Assembly (NCBI GenBank): GCA_965206655.1
Contig: CBDBKC010000018.1
Coordinates: forward strand, 1-64,000
DNA: 64,000 bases
Origin: JAPPLB01 sp965206655
GTDB taxonomy: Bacteria; Acidobacteriota; Terriglobia; Bryobacterales; UBA6623
Reading direction: 5' to 3'
The stretch's first letter is position 1, and every line of letters begins with the position of its first letter. A program made the translations under genes and the position numbers. Below, in pieces: positions 17,817 through 27,298 of this stretch. The notes below the pieces were generated by a model that was not told the origin of the DNA, searched no databases, and saw nothing but the letters and a program-made list of their open reading frames with translations.

Positions 17817-17885
17817 GCCATTAGCTAACAAGGTTTCCGTCGACAGTCCGGATCTACCTTCGGGAGAGATGCTGGACCCGTTTCT

Positions 17886-19058
17886 CTAACTCATGCCGCC
17901 GAAAAGCCCTCGGTGCCCCTCGATGATCCGTTCCGTCTCAGACGGATCTGGTTCGAGGGAGCCATCACCCCGGACGTATGTCCCCCCGAGAAGGAGGCCA
18001 TCCGTTCTCGGAAACATATAGAGGCCCCCTATGCCGTCGGTGAGGTAATCAATTTCCGGCTGGGGGATCAGGAACGATAGCTGCCCTTTGACCGGAATCA
18101 GTTCGTCGTCGCCGAACAACTCTTTCGCTCCCAAGCCAGTGCAATTGACGATCGTTCGTTCCGGGAGTGACACGACCTGCTTCACGTCCGTGAACTCTTT
18201 GATGACAACCTTGCCACCCGCCAGCCGAAGGTCCCGCATGACCTCGCTCAGAAAGATGGGCGGCTCGATCAACATCGTCGTGTGGCGTCTCGCATACGGC
18301 ACGGGAAACGGATGTTCGTTCGACTCAAGGAGCCGATAGTCCTTGTAGAGGTCGGCGATGGGGTTCCGCTGAGCCCAGGTTTCGTAGTCGGGGAGCGGCC
18401 GTTCGCTCAGGACGTAGTTTTCGATCCAGCGGATGCCGTAGCGAGGCAGATTCAGCTCTTGGAAGTACTTGTGAGCAAACCGCGCCGCCGCTTCGTACCG
18501 AGCCCGGTACTCGGGTGTGGCGCGGCCGTGCGAGTAGGCAGCAGAAGGAGACCACTGGCCACCGGCGATGTTTGAAGTCGTGTTGGGAGGCAAGTCCTTG
18601 GTGTAGATCGTGACGGGAAAGCCGCGATCTTGCAGCAAGCGGGCGGTGCAGAGTCCCATACAGCCGGCACCCAGGACGGCGAACTCCTTCACGCCGGTTT
18701 CTAGCGCCAAGTTGGCCGCGAGGTGCGCGGTGCCCCAGCAAAGCGAGATCCCGGCCCCCGTGTGCCCGTAGTTGTGGACGACGACTTTGTCGTTGAACTT
18801 GTCCGCGCGGACGACAAACCCTGAGTCGCGATGAGGTCGCAGCCCCACGATTGTCCGGATCACTCGCTCCCGCGTCACGTTCACCCGCGCTAACTTGCGC
18901 GGCTGGTCTTGGAATAACGAGGGGGCTGTCTGCCGGGTTGAACAGCCGCCAACAAGCGCCGCTGTCGAGAGTAACGTAGACTTTCGGAAAAAGTCTCTAC
19001 GCGTACGTCGTTGGCCGCGTACTTCGGTGGTGTTGCAGCACAGTTCGTCCGTGGTCAT
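17886..19058 (-). CDS. Exported FAD-dependent oxidoreductase, D-amino-acid-oxidase family
   Basis: A 390-residue DAO-fold flavoprotein preceded by a twin-arginine lipoprotein signal: RRTRRDFFRKS, a hydrophobic stretch, and lipobox LVGGC. The FAD site is seen in KEFAVLGAGCMGLCTARLL, and the substrate region includes PNTTSNIAGGQWSP, typical of D-aspartate/D-amino-acid oxidases. C-terminal FAD motif: YMFPRTDGLLLGGTY. ATG 19058 is chosen because the upstream 11 residues are not needed for the signal. It would be exported folded with FAD bound and anchored by lipid. Divergent from the YVTN gene across 113 bp. Confidence 0.82.
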   Translation of the reverse strand: MTTDELCCNTTEVRGQRRTRRDFFRKSTLLSTAALVGGCSTRQTAPSLFQDQPRKLARVNVTRERVIRTIVGLRPHRDSGFVVRADKFNDKVVVHNYGHTGAGISLCWGTAHLAANLALETGVKEFAVLGAGCMGLCTARLLQDRGFPVTIYTKDLPPNTTSNIAGGQWSPSAAYSHGRATPEYRARYEAAARFAHKYFQELNLPRYGIRWIENYVLSERPLPDYETWAQRNPIADLYKDYRLLESNEHPFPVPYARRHTTMLIEPPIFLSEVMRDLRLAGGKVVIKEFTDVKQVVSLPERTIVNCTGLGAKELFGDDELIPVKGQLSFLIPQPEIDYLTDGIGGLYMFPRTDGLLLGGTYVRGDGSLEPDPSETERIIEGHRGLFGGMS

Positions 19059-19171
19059 TGGTGGCGCAACATAAGAGGGGTGACTCCTCAATCGGTCGCC
19101 TCAGAGGATATCACGCTGACTCATTCGGCCAAGGTTTCTGCGATCATCTTGAGAAAGGAGACCGCCGAGTT

Positions 19172-20149
19172 ATGCGCTGGTTAATTCTTGTTCTGCTCGC
19201 ATCCTTCCCTTTGCATGCGCAGGATTCGCTATTGCTCGTTTCACAGAAGGCGGCGAGCACCGTTGGCTTTTACACTTGGCAGGGTCAGCATCTTGACGCC
19301 GTTCAAGTCGGCAAGCACCCGCATGAAATGGTGCTTTCCGCCGACGGGCGCTATGCCTACACGACGGACAACGGCACGATGACGATCGAAGTTTCCGGAG
19401 AAGGCGGCAACACGGTTTCGTTCATCGACCTCAAGAAGCGCACTCGCGTGGCGCAGGTTTCGCTTGGTAAGTATCATCGGCCCCACGGCATCGACGTCAA
19501 TCCCGTGACCGGTGATCTGTTGGTGTCGTCGGAGAACCCTGACCAGTTGATCGTGGTGGATGTCAAGGAGAAGAAGGTCAAACGCACGTTTGACACGAAG
19601 GGCCGTACGTCGCACATCGTAACGTGCGACGCCAAAGGCGAGTGGGCTTATGTGAGCAACGCCCGGTCGTCGAACGTTGCGGCCATTCATCTTACGACGG
19701 GAGAAACGATCCTCATTCCGGTGGGCGATCGGCCTGAGGGGAGCGTGCTTTCGGGCGATGGTAGGACGCTCTACGTCGCGAATCGTGAGTCCGATGAGAT
19801 TACCGCGATCGACACCGCCATCAAGAAGCTGACCGCGCGGATCAAGACGTGCCGCGAGCCCGCGCGCGTAGGACTTTCACCGGACGACAAAACACTCATC
19901 TACGCCTGCATTACCGGCCGGCAAGTCGGGTTCGCCGATGTTGCCTCCGGCAAACAGACCGCAACTTTGGATCTCGGTGGCCGCCCCGTTTCGCTGACTA
20001 CCTCGCCCGACGGCGAGCATGCATTCGCGGGCGCACAGGACCAAGACACGGTCTTTGTTATCTCCATCGCTGACCGTAAGATCGTGAAGCAATTCAAGAC
20101 CATTCCCGGGGCCGGGCCCGACCCGATTCGACCGATACGCAAATGGTGA
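19172..20149 (+). CDS. Secreted YVTN/lactonase-type beta-propeller protein
   Basis: A 325-residue protein with a short signal peptide (MRWLILVLLASFPLHAQD) and about seven YVTN-type blades, for example DRPEGSVLSGDGRTLYVANR and EPARVGLSPDDKTLIYAC. Such propellers are secreted binding or quinoprotein-associated proteins; no catalytic site was found. ATG 19172 follows GAAAGGAG and places the signal peptide correctly. Its stop lies inside the next gene's first codons (seven-base overlap), so the two products are probably made in fixed ratio. Confidence 0.82.
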   Translation: MRWLILVLLASFPLHAQDSLLLVSQKAASTVGFYTWQGQHLDAVQVGKHPHEMVLSADGRYAYTTDNGTMTIEVSGEGGNTVSFIDLKKRTRVAQVSLGKYHRPHGIDVNPVTGDLLVSSENPDQLIVVDVKEKKVKRTFDTKGRTSHIVTCDAKGEWAYVSNARSSNVAAIHLTTGETILIPVGDRPEGSVLSGDGRTLYVANRESDEITAIDTAIKKLTARIKTCREPARVGLSPDDKTLIYACITGRQVGFADVASGKQTATLDLGGRPVSLTTSPDGEHAFAGAQDQDTVFVISIADRKIVKQFKTIPGAGPDPIRPIRKW

Positions 20150-23100
20150 GTCGCTGTGGGTACCTCAAAACTGCGCTCGCGGTGGGCATGGTTCTGCTTA
20201 CAGGTCACTGTTCTTCCGAGAAACCGCCTTACGACCCTTCGGAAGCGCTCGAAACCTTCCAAATCGAGGACGGTTTTCAGATCGAACTTTTCGCGTCGGA
20301 ACCCGATGTGGTCGACCCCATCGCGATGGAGTTCGACGAATCAGGGCGTATCTTTGTCGTGGAAAACTCCGGCTATCCGCTGAATGTGGAGGGCACGGTG
20401 GGCTGCGTCAAGCTACTGAGCGATACGGACGGGGACGGGAGGCCCGATCGGACGACTACGTTTGTTGAGGGGCTCACCATGCCGACCGGCGTGATGGCTT
20501 GGCAGGGTGGCATCATCGTCACGGATCCGCCTGAGGTGCTCTATTTTGAAGACACCGATGCCGACGGCGTCGCCGACGAACGCCGAGTGCTGCTCGCCGG
20601 ATTCCCGTTCAATAATCCGCAGCACACGGTGAGCAGCCCCTACTACGGGCTCGACAACTGGATCTACCTTTCGCATGAAGGTTTCAGCCGCTCGACCGTA
20701 TTCGCCGATAAGTTCGGCGACGCGGGGAGCGAGATTCATTTCCCCGGGCGGCCTGACGGGCCGCGGCTGCCGATCGAACGCCGTAGCCTCCGCTTCCGTC
20801 CCGACACGCATGAGGTCGAATACCTGACGAACCCCTCACAGTTCGGCCACGCATTTGACCGTTGGGGGCACTTATTTGTCCACAATAACTCCCGTCACCT
20901 GCGGCATGAGGTGATTGCGCCGCGGTATTTGGAGCGCAATCCTCAGCTCCGAGTTCCGCGTCCCTATGAGGAGGTGTCGGATCATGGATCGCCGGCGCCC
21001 GTCTATCCAATCACCGTCAAGCCACGTTTTGAATTGCTGTCGGATGCGGGGCAGATGACTTCGGCGTGCGGTCTGACAGTCTACTTGGGCGGCGCGTTTC
21101 CGTCGGGATTCGAGGGCGGGTCGTTCGTTGCCGAGCCGGTGCACAATCTGGTTCATCGGGACGTTTGGCGGCAGGACGGCGCGACGTTCAAGGCCGCCCG
21201 TGCGCATCCTGAGCGCGAGTTTCTGGCATCGACGGACCGCTGGTTCCGGCCCGTGAACCTGTATGTAGGCCCGGACGGGGCGCTGTATCTACTGGACTAC
21301 TACCGGGAAGTCATCGAGCACCCCGAGTGGACTTCGGCGGAAACGTATGAGTCACCGCAGCTCTACGACGGTAAGGACCGCGGACGCATCTATCGCATCG
21401 TTCCTGAAGGTGGGTTGCCGTTTGCGACGGGTCTCGACCTTCGGGACGCGTCCGACGCTCAGCTTGTCGACAAGCTGTCGGATCCGAATATCTGGTGGCG
21501 CCGTACGGCGCAGCGCCTGCTGGTGGAGCGGGGAAGTGCGGGCTCAGTGGAATTGTTGCGGGCCGCAATCGAGGAGCGTCCGACGGTCGAAGCGCGATTG
21601 CATGCGCTGTGGACGTTGGATGGTATGGAGCGTCTATCGAGCGAGTTGATCGCGCTGGCGCTCGAAGATCCCGCGCCCGGTGTTCGCGAGAACGCCGTAC
21701 TTCTTGCCGAGCCGCGATTGCGGGATTATCCGCTGTTTGCTGATCAGTTGTTGGCGATGGGGAACGATCCGGATCCGCGTGTCCGCTTTCAATTGTTGGC
21801 GACGTTGGGGCAAGTGGATTCTCCAGCGGTTCGCCGCCACGCCGAGCAGGCTTTCTTCGACGATATCGATGACCCCTGGATGCGGGTTGCGGCGCTGACT
21901 CATCGCGCCACGCGCCCGGCGGAATTTCTGCGGGAAGCCGTGCGCCGCGGGGATCTGACACAGACCGAGAGTCTGAACACCCGGGAACTTCTTCAGCAGC
22001 TTGCCGCGATGGTGGGTGCGGCCGGCCAAGTGCGTGACATCGAGAACACGATTCGATTGATGGCAACGGGGAGCATTGACAAGATTTGGTGGAGGGCGGA
22101 GGTTCTCGATGGATTGGCGAACGGGTTTTCATCAGCGGGAGACCGTTCGCTCGATCTGTCGACGTCGGGTCTTCCGTTACTGGCCCAACTGGCGGCATCC
22201 CCGGAGGTCAGCTTGCGAAGACCAGCCATCCGGATACTTGAACGGGTCGAAGTGCCGAAACTCTCGGCCTCTGCTCTTGCCGCCGCGCTCGGCCGGGCCC
22301 AAGACGCCGGCCTCGACGCCGAAGCGCGAGCCGATGCGGTCCGCCTGCTCGCACTAGGTGCGGATGCGGATGAGACGCTGTTCAAGCGACTCTTACAGCC
22401 TTACGAACCCGCCGCGGTGCAAGCGGCCGCCATTCGCGCGCTTGACCGCATGACTGACCCTGCAGACAACGGCGATTTGGGGCCGTTTCTGCTCGCGAAG
22501 TGGCGCGCTTTGCCTACCCAGGCCCGTGGCGCGGCTGGGGATGCCCTAGCTCGCGATGACGAGACCCTCAGCTTGGTTGTCGAAGCCATCGAGAAGCGTG
22601 AGATCGAACCTTGGACCGTCGCGGGACGCCTTCGCAGAAACCTGATTATGCACAGCGACGCGCCCTTCCGCGAGCGGGCGCGCGGTCTCATTACACAAGC
22701 CCCCGAGGAGCGGCAGAAGGTCGTCGAGCGCTATCGCGCCGCGCTGGATATGGCCGGTGATGTAGAGTCCGGCCGAGAAGTCTTTGAGGAGGTCTGCTCG
22801 AAGTGTCACGCAATCGACGGTGTTGGCAAAGAGGTTGGCCCGGACCTCGCGACCGTTCGCACTCGCCCCGCCGAGTTCATCCTCACCGACACCTTGCTCC
22901 CCAGTCAATCGATCGAGCCGCAGTATGAGTCGTACATCGTGGAAACGACGGATGGACAAACGCTCGACGGCGTTCTCGGACCACCCAGCCCCGCCACGGT
23001 CACGCTTCGCCGCGAGGGCGGGGAAGAGGACGTGATCGAACGGAGCAACATCAAGGCTATGCACTCCGCTCAGCTTTCCGCGATGCCTGAAGACCTCGAA

Positions 23101-23160
23101 AATCAGGTCAGCGTGGAAGAGATGGCCGACTTGATCCGCTTCATTCAGACCGCGCCGTAG
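20143..23160 (+). CDS. PVC-type membrane-bound dehydrogenase / HEAT / heme-binding lipoprotein
   Basis: A 1005-residue exported protein with lipobox-like LLTGHC near residue 23. Residues about 40-420 form a sorbosone-dehydrogenase-like propeller (FQIELFASEPDVVDPIAMEF, DTDGDGRPDRTTTF). Residues about 430-850 are HEAT-like helical repeats rich in RxxA and ALDRM. The C-terminal part is the PVC heme domain with EEVCSKCHAIDGVGKEVGPDL, a CxxCH site. All three parts are standard for this family in Acidobacteriota and Planctomycetes, with no known substrate. Translationally coupled to the YVTN propeller gene; the stop abuts the convergent epimerase stop. Confidence 0.85.
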   Translation: MVSRCGYLKTALAVGMVLLTGHCSSEKPPYDPSEALETFQIEDGFQIELFASEPDVVDPIAMEFDESGRIFVVENSGYPLNVEGTVGCVKLLSDTDGDGRPDRTTTFVEGLTMPTGVMAWQGGIIVTDPPEVLYFEDTDADGVADERRVLLAGFPFNNPQHTVSSPYYGLDNWIYLSHEGFSRSTVFADKFGDAGSEIHFPGRPDGPRLPIERRSLRFRPDTHEVEYLTNPSQFGHAFDRWGHLFVHNNSRHLRHEVIAPRYLERNPQLRVPRPYEEVSDHGSPAPVYPITVKPRFELLSDAGQMTSACGLTVYLGGAFPSGFEGGSFVAEPVHNLVHRDVWRQDGATFKAARAHPEREFLASTDRWFRPVNLYVGPDGALYLLDYYREVIEHPEWTSAETYESPQLYDGKDRGRIYRIVPEGGLPFATGLDLRDASDAQLVDKLSDPNIWWRRTAQRLLVERGSAGSVELLRAAIEERPTVEARLHALWTLDGMERLSSELIALALEDPAPGVRENAVLLAEPRLRDYPLFADQLLAMGNDPDPRVRFQLLATLGQVDSPAVRRHAEQAFFDDIDDPWMRVAALTHRATRPAEFLREAVRRGDLTQTESLNTRELLQQLAAMVGAAGQVRDIENTIRLMATGSIDKIWWRAEVLDGLANGFSSAGDRSLDLSTSGLPLLAQLAASPEVSLRRPAIRILERVEVPKLSASALAAALGRAQDAGLDAEARADAVRLLALGADADETLFKRLLQPYEPAAVQAAAIRALDRMTDPADNGDLGPFLLAKWRALPTQARGAAGDALARDDETLSLVVEAIEKREIEPWTVAGRLRRNLIMHSDAPFRERARGLITQAPEERQKVVERYRAALDMAGDVESGREVFEEVCSKCHAIDGVGKEVGPDLATVRTRPAEFILTDTLLPSQSIEPQYESYIVETTDGQTLDGVLGPPSPATVTLRREGGEEDVIERSNIKAMHSAQLSAMPEDLENQVSVEEMADLIRFIQTAP

Positions 23161-24237
23161 CTACGGGCTTGCGTTGCTGATCTCGATGTGGATGGTCCAA
23201 TCGAACTTATCGCCGGGTTGGAGGTGGATGAGGCCTTTCTGGGTGACGAGAGAGTTCTGCAACCCGACCCAGGGCTCGGGGCTGAAGAAGCCGCCCGGGG
23301 CGTCGCCCCAGAGGTTGTAGAGGATGATGGGTTGAGCCGGAACTTCCGACGCGGTATGGCTCATGCGAATCGTTAGACCGGCCGGATCGGTGAGTTCGAT
23401 ATAGGGTTCGCCGGAGTAACCGGTGAGAGAGACAGCGCCACGGCGTTCGAAGTCGGCCAGCTCGATGCCGTCGGCGTGGGAGCGGGGCCGCGTTTCTCCC
23501 GTTGGAACGCCGTAGTTGGTCTTGAGGATTTCTTGGGTTGATGGGGTGACGAGAACAACCTTGCCGGGATCGCCGCCGGCGACCAGGGGCGCCACGAAAG
23601 TGATATGGTTGCCGATCGAAAACGGCATCGGCTCTTTGTTCTCTGTGTCGGCGGTCACTTCGTACTCGATTTCGAGCGCTCCATCAGCCAGGACGTAGTC
23701 GACCGTGATACGGAAGCGGAAGGGGTACATTTCGCGGGTTGTGGGCGTGTCCTCTAGCGCGAGTTGAGTCTGCGCAAAGTCCGGGGTTGCTCCAGAGCCC
23801 TGCACCTCCCACGGCTGGTCCCGCGCGAAGCCGTGGATCGGCATGGGATAGCGCTGTTCGTTCGACTCCCAGGCGCCATCGTGAAAGATCTCGCCGGCTT
23901 TGCGTCGTTCTTCGAGGTCGGGCGGGAAGTTGCGGCCGGTAGCGGGCCAGAGCAGCGGAGCCTTGCCGGTCCAGTCATCGCGCGGGCTGTAGTCGCGCCC
24001 CAGGTAGAGCAGTTCGGTCCAGTTGTCGCCCGAGCGGAAACGGAGACTGCTGAGTTCGCCGCCGCGGTCCGGGGCGATGGCGGCCTCGACGCCGGACTCA
24101 CTGTCGCGGAGGACGACGAGTTTGACAGGAACGTCGCCTATCGCTTGGGCCTGGTCCAGTTCATAGCGGCCGGGCTCCACGCAACCGGCTAGGGTTATCA
24201 AGGCAAAGACGTCAACAACAATGAGGATGGCTCGCAT
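23161..24237 (-). CDS. Lipoprotein aldose 1-epimerase-like protein
   Basis: A 358-residue protein of the galactose mutarotase fold with an export signal: MRAILIVVDVFALITLAGC ends in lipobox LAGC. The mature domain contains the family pattern of a sugar-binding beta sandwich: APDRGGELSSLRF, YPMPIHGFARDQPWEV with the catalytic-type histidine, and SIGNHITFVAPL with a second one. GalM-type enzymes normally act in the cytosol on free aldoses; a lipid-anchored form would act in the periplasm. ATG 24237 is chosen because it starts the signal. Its stop is directly next to the stop of the convergent heme-protein gene. Confidence 0.82.
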   Translation of the reverse strand: MRAILIVVDVFALITLAGCVEPGRYELDQAQAIGDVPVKLVVLRDSESGVEAAIAPDRGGELSSLRFRSGDNWTELLYLGRDYSPRDDWTGKAPLLWPATGRNFPPDLEERRKAGEIFHDGAWESNEQRYPMPIHGFARDQPWEVQGSGATPDFAQTQLALEDTPTTREMYPFRFRITVDYVLADGALEIEYEVTADTENKEPMPFSIGNHITFVAPLVAGGDPGKVVLVTPSTQEILKTNYGVPTGETRPRSHADGIELADFERRGAVSLTGYSGEPYIELTDPAGLTIRMSHTASEVPAQPIILYNLWGDAPGGFFSPEPWVGLQNSLVTQKGLIHLQPGDKFDWTIHIEISNASP

Positions 24238-24558
24238 GGAAACAAGGGGCCGCACCACAGGCGACTCCACAGCACCAGTCACTGAAGGATGCTCCGAGGG
24301 GGCTGGTTGGCGTACGCTCGGTTGGCGCGTTTACGCCGCCAACTGTACCAGAAAAACTTACCGCTCAACACGATGACAGGCTTCCGGACGCCGCCTCGAA
24401 ATGAGATTTGCGCGCAGCCCGTAGCCGGGAGCCGCTACCGCCAAAGCTGAAACATTGTTGCCCTGGGATGTTCCCGTTCAGGGGCTGCGGGCCCTATGCT
24501 ATACTCACCACATAACCTAACAGAGAGAAAAAGAAGACAAGGAGTCGAGACGGACGTA
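24238..24558. other. Intergenic region upstream of rpsO
   Basis: No gene is seen in these 321 bases between the divergent epimerase and rpsO starts. The right half holds a plausible rpsO promoter and ribosome site (GGAG at 24541-24544). The left half would serve the epimerase gene. No clear operator or riboswitch was recognised. Confidence 0.5.
24476..24505 (+). promoter_or_regulatory. Putative sigma-70-like promoter of rpsO-pnp
   Basis: A -10-like TATACT lies at 24500-24505, with an overlapping TATGCT just upstream at 24495-24500, and leaves a leader of about 45 bases before the rpsO ATG. The -35 region, around GTTCAG at 24477-24482, is poor. The call rests on position and the -10 only. Confidence 0.35.
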
Positions 24559-24828
24559 ATGCCCCTAGAGCCACAGGCGAAAAAAGAGATTATCGCCAAG
24601 TACCGAACCCACGGCAACGACGTAGGTTCGACCGAAGTGCAGGTGGCGGTCCTGAGCAAACGCGTTCAGGAGCTCACCGAACACCTCAAGGGACACCACA
24701 AGGACCACTCCTCGCGGCGAGGTTTGCTGACGATGGTAAGCCGGCGCCGCCGTTTGTTGCGGTATCTCCGCAACACCAGTCCTGAGCGGTATCGGAATCT
24801 CATCAAGAGTTTGGGCCTGCGCGGATAA
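24559..24828 (+). CDS. rpsO: 30S ribosomal protein S15
   Basis: An 89-residue ribosomal protein of the usual size, binding 16S rRNA in the central domain. Recognisable are THGNDVGSTEVQVAVLSKR, HLKGHHKDHSSRRGLLTMVS and RRRLLRYL, followed by RYRNLIKSLGLRG at the end. ATG 24559 is the conserved start, with GGAG upstream; the longer open frame to 24496 includes promoter sequence. The gene sits 257 bp upstream of pnp, the classical rpsO-pnp order found in many bacteria. Intervening bases include a small hairpin (GTCCG/CGGAC) but no strong terminator, which allows read-through into pnp. Confidence 0.97.
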   Translation: MPLEPQAKKEIIAKYRTHGNDVGSTEVQVAVLSKRVQELTEHLKGHHKDHSSRRGLLTMVSRRRRLLRYLRNTSPERYRNLIKSLGLRG

Positions 24829-25085
24829 AACGTTCGTCGTGTCCGGGATGAATCCGAACGGACGCAGCTTTCCCTACAAAACGATCAGTGAACGGTCGGT
24901 TCGGCGCCGGGTGAATTGACTTGCTGCGTCTAACTGCTTCCACCCTGTCCCAACCTTCGACATGTCGGCCTAAAGCTGGCGAATGGCTTCTGCTTTCCTC
25001 CTATTCTGAAGACCAAGAGGAAGCCGGCGTTGCGCCCCAATTCCGAGGCGTGCAGCGAAGCGGCTTACTGTAACCGAAAGACAAA

Positions 25086-27206
25086 ATGAAACAGACTGTA
25101 AATATCGAGCTGGGCGAAAGAACGATCGAGCTCGAAACAGGCCGATTGGCCAAACAAGCCGGCGGCGCCGTCATCGTGCGCTGCGGCGATACGGTCGTGC
25201 TCGTCACAGCGACAGCCGCCGATAAACCCCGCGAAGGTATTGACTTCTTCCCTCTCACGGTGGACTACCGTGAGTACACTTACGCCGCCGGGCGAATTCC
25301 CGGTGGCTACATTAAACGTGAGGGACGCCCGTCAGAGAAGGAAGTTCTGACGAGCCGCCTGATTGACAGGCCGATCCGTCCCTTATTTGCCGACGGATTT
25401 CGCAACGAAACGCAGGTGATAGCGTTCGTCCTTTCGGCCGAGTCGGACTTCGATCCGAGCATGTTGGCCCTGGTCGGCGCGTCGGCGGCGCTTTCGATCT
25501 CAGACATCCCCTTCCTCTACCCGATCGGCGCGGTGCGTGTTGGCCGCGTGGACGGTAACTGGGTGCTGAACCCGAGCTATCCTCAGCTTGACGAAGGCGA
25601 TTTGAATATCGTGGTTGCGGGCGCCGAAGAGGGGCTCGTCATGGTCGAATCGAGCGCTTCGGACGCAAGCGAAGCCGATATGGTCGCGGCGATGCGCGTC
25701 GGCCACGAAGGCTGCCGCACGATCATCAAGGGGATTCACGAGCTGGTCGAGAAGGCCGGCAAAACGAAGAGAGAGGTTGAGCCGCCGTCCTTCAATGAAG
25801 AAGGCTACAACGCGTTCGCTGAAAAGTGGAGCACGGCCCTGACCGAAGCTCAGGATACGAGCAAGGTCGACAAGCTCGAGAGCCAGGCGAGCGTCAGCAG
25901 TCTCAAAAAAGAATGCGTGGCTGATGCCGGCGACGATGAGGCAAAGGCGAAAGAAGCCGGCAAGTTCTTCAACAAGCTCAAGGAGTCTCTGTTCCGGCAG
26001 TCGATCCTCGAGAACAAACGGCGGCTCGACGGTCGCGCGTTCGATCAGATCCGACAGCTTACTTGTGAAGTGTCGGAACTGCCGCGGACTCACGGCTCAG
26101 CGGTCTTCACACGCGGTGAGACACAGGCCCTCGCCACCGTTACCCTCGCGACAAGAGATGAGGGTCAGAGGCAGGAAAGGCTCGAGAACCCCGATACCCA
26201 GAAGACCTTCATGGTCCACTACAACTTCCCGCCGTTCAGCGTGGGCGAAGTTTCGTTCCTGCGCGGTGCGGGAAGGCGAGAAATCGGCCACGGCATGCTG
26301 GCCGAACGGGCGCTTTCAGCAGTGATTCCCGACGAAGAGACTTTCCCTTATACGATTCGCGTTGTCAGCGACATTCTCGAATCAAACGGGTCGAGCTCGA
26401 TGGCGACGGTCTGTGGCGGAACCCTTGCCATGATGGATGCCGGTGTGCCGCTGAGGGCGCCGGTGGCCGGCATCGCGATGGGGCTCGTGACAGGCGAAGG
26501 CGACGACGTCGCGATTCTCACCGACATCGCCGGCGCCGAGGATCACTACGGAGACATGGACTTCAAAGTGGCCGGCACGCGCGAGGGTATCACGGCGCTG
26601 CAGATGGATATCAAGCGGCCGAATGTGAGCCTCGAAGTGCTCGAAACAGCGCTCGAGCAGGCCAAGAAGGCACGGCTCGAGATTCTTGACGCGATGGAGG
26701 CGGCGATCCCCGAATCGCGCGCGGACGTTTCACCCTACGCGCCGCGCGTTTACACTCTGACCATACCGACGGGCAAGATCCGCGACGTGATCGGACCCGG
26801 CGGCAAGATGATCAAGAGCATCGTTCAAGAGACGGGCGCGAAGATCAACGTTCAAGATGACGGTACCGTGCATGTCGCGTCGAGCGATGAGCAGGCGGCG
26901 AACCGGGCGATCCAGATGATCAAGGATTTGACCGCGTCGGCCGAGGTTGATAAGACCTACCTGGGGACCGTGACGCGGATTGTGGACTTCGGCGCGTTTG
27001 TCGAGATCTTTCCCGGAACGGAGGGTCTGCTGCACATCAGCGAGATCGCCGAGCAACGGATCGCCAGTGTGTCAGACGAGCTGAAGCAGGGCGATCAGAT
27101 TCTAGTCAAGTGTCTAGCGCTTGATGGCAATAAAATCAAGCTAAGCCGGAAAGCCGTGCTGCGCGAACAGCGAGATAAGCGCAAGCCGGCTCGGACGAAC
27201 GAATAG
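25086..27206 (+). CDS. pnp: Polyribonucleotide nucleotidyltransferase (PNPase)
   Basis: A 706-residue exoribonuclease that degrades RNA phosphorolytically from the 3' end. It has two RNase PH domains (about 10-145 and 320-540), the second containing GRRREIGHGMLAERAL and the active-site aspartates in DIAGAEDHYGDMDFK. These are followed by a KH domain with VIGPGGKMIKSIVQETGAK and a C-terminal S1 domain with YLGTVTRIVDFGAFVEI. The length is normal. Co-directional with rpsO. The 12-bp perfect hairpin just after the stop probably protects or terminates the transcript. Confidence 0.97.
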   Translation: MKQTVNIELGERTIELETGRLAKQAGGAVIVRCGDTVVLVTATAADKPREGIDFFPLTVDYREYTYAAGRIPGGYIKREGRPSEKEVLTSRLIDRPIRPLFADGFRNETQVIAFVLSAESDFDPSMLALVGASAALSISDIPFLYPIGAVRVGRVDGNWVLNPSYPQLDEGDLNIVVAGAEEGLVMVESSASDASEADMVAAMRVGHEGCRTIIKGIHELVEKAGKTKREVEPPSFNEEGYNAFAEKWSTALTEAQDTSKVDKLESQASVSSLKKECVADAGDDEAKAKEAGKFFNKLKESLFRQSILENKRRLDGRAFDQIRQLTCEVSELPRTHGSAVFTRGETQALATVTLATRDEGQRQERLENPDTQKTFMVHYNFPPFSVGEVSFLRGAGRREIGHGMLAERALSAVIPDEETFPYTIRVVSDILESNGSSSMATVCGGTLAMMDAGVPLRAPVAGIAMGLVTGEGDDVAILTDIAGAEDHYGDMDFKVAGTREGITALQMDIKRPNVSLEVLETALEQAKKARLEILDAMEAAIPESRADVSPYAPRVYTLTIPTGKIRDVIGPGGKMIKSIVQETGAKINVQDDGTVHVASSDEQAANRAIQMIKDLTASAEVDKTYLGTVTRIVDFGAFVEIFPGTEGLLHISEIAEQRIASVSDELKQGDQILVKCLALDGNKIKLSRKAVLREQRDKRKPARTNE

Positions 27207-27223
27207 CGGTTACGGGTAACGGT

Positions 27224-27251
27224 CGCGGGGTGAGGTCGTCCTCACCCCGCG
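27224..27251 (+). terminator. Strong hairpin after pnp
   Basis: A perfect 12-bp stem (CGCGGGGTGAGG, 27224-27235, paired with CCTCACCCCGCG, 27240-27251) with a 4-base TCGT loop begins 17 bases after the pnp stop. No T-tract follows, so it may be a processing or stability hairpin, or act as a terminator without one. Confidence 0.55.
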
Positions 27252-27298
27252 TGACCTGCCCCAGCCGCCTCTATAGGCAGGACCCAAGGAGGTACCTC

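Noticed and set aside
24829..25085. Riboswitch or attenuator between rpsO and pnp
   Set aside because: Only a weak five-base hairpin is visible and no known riboswitch motif was recognised.
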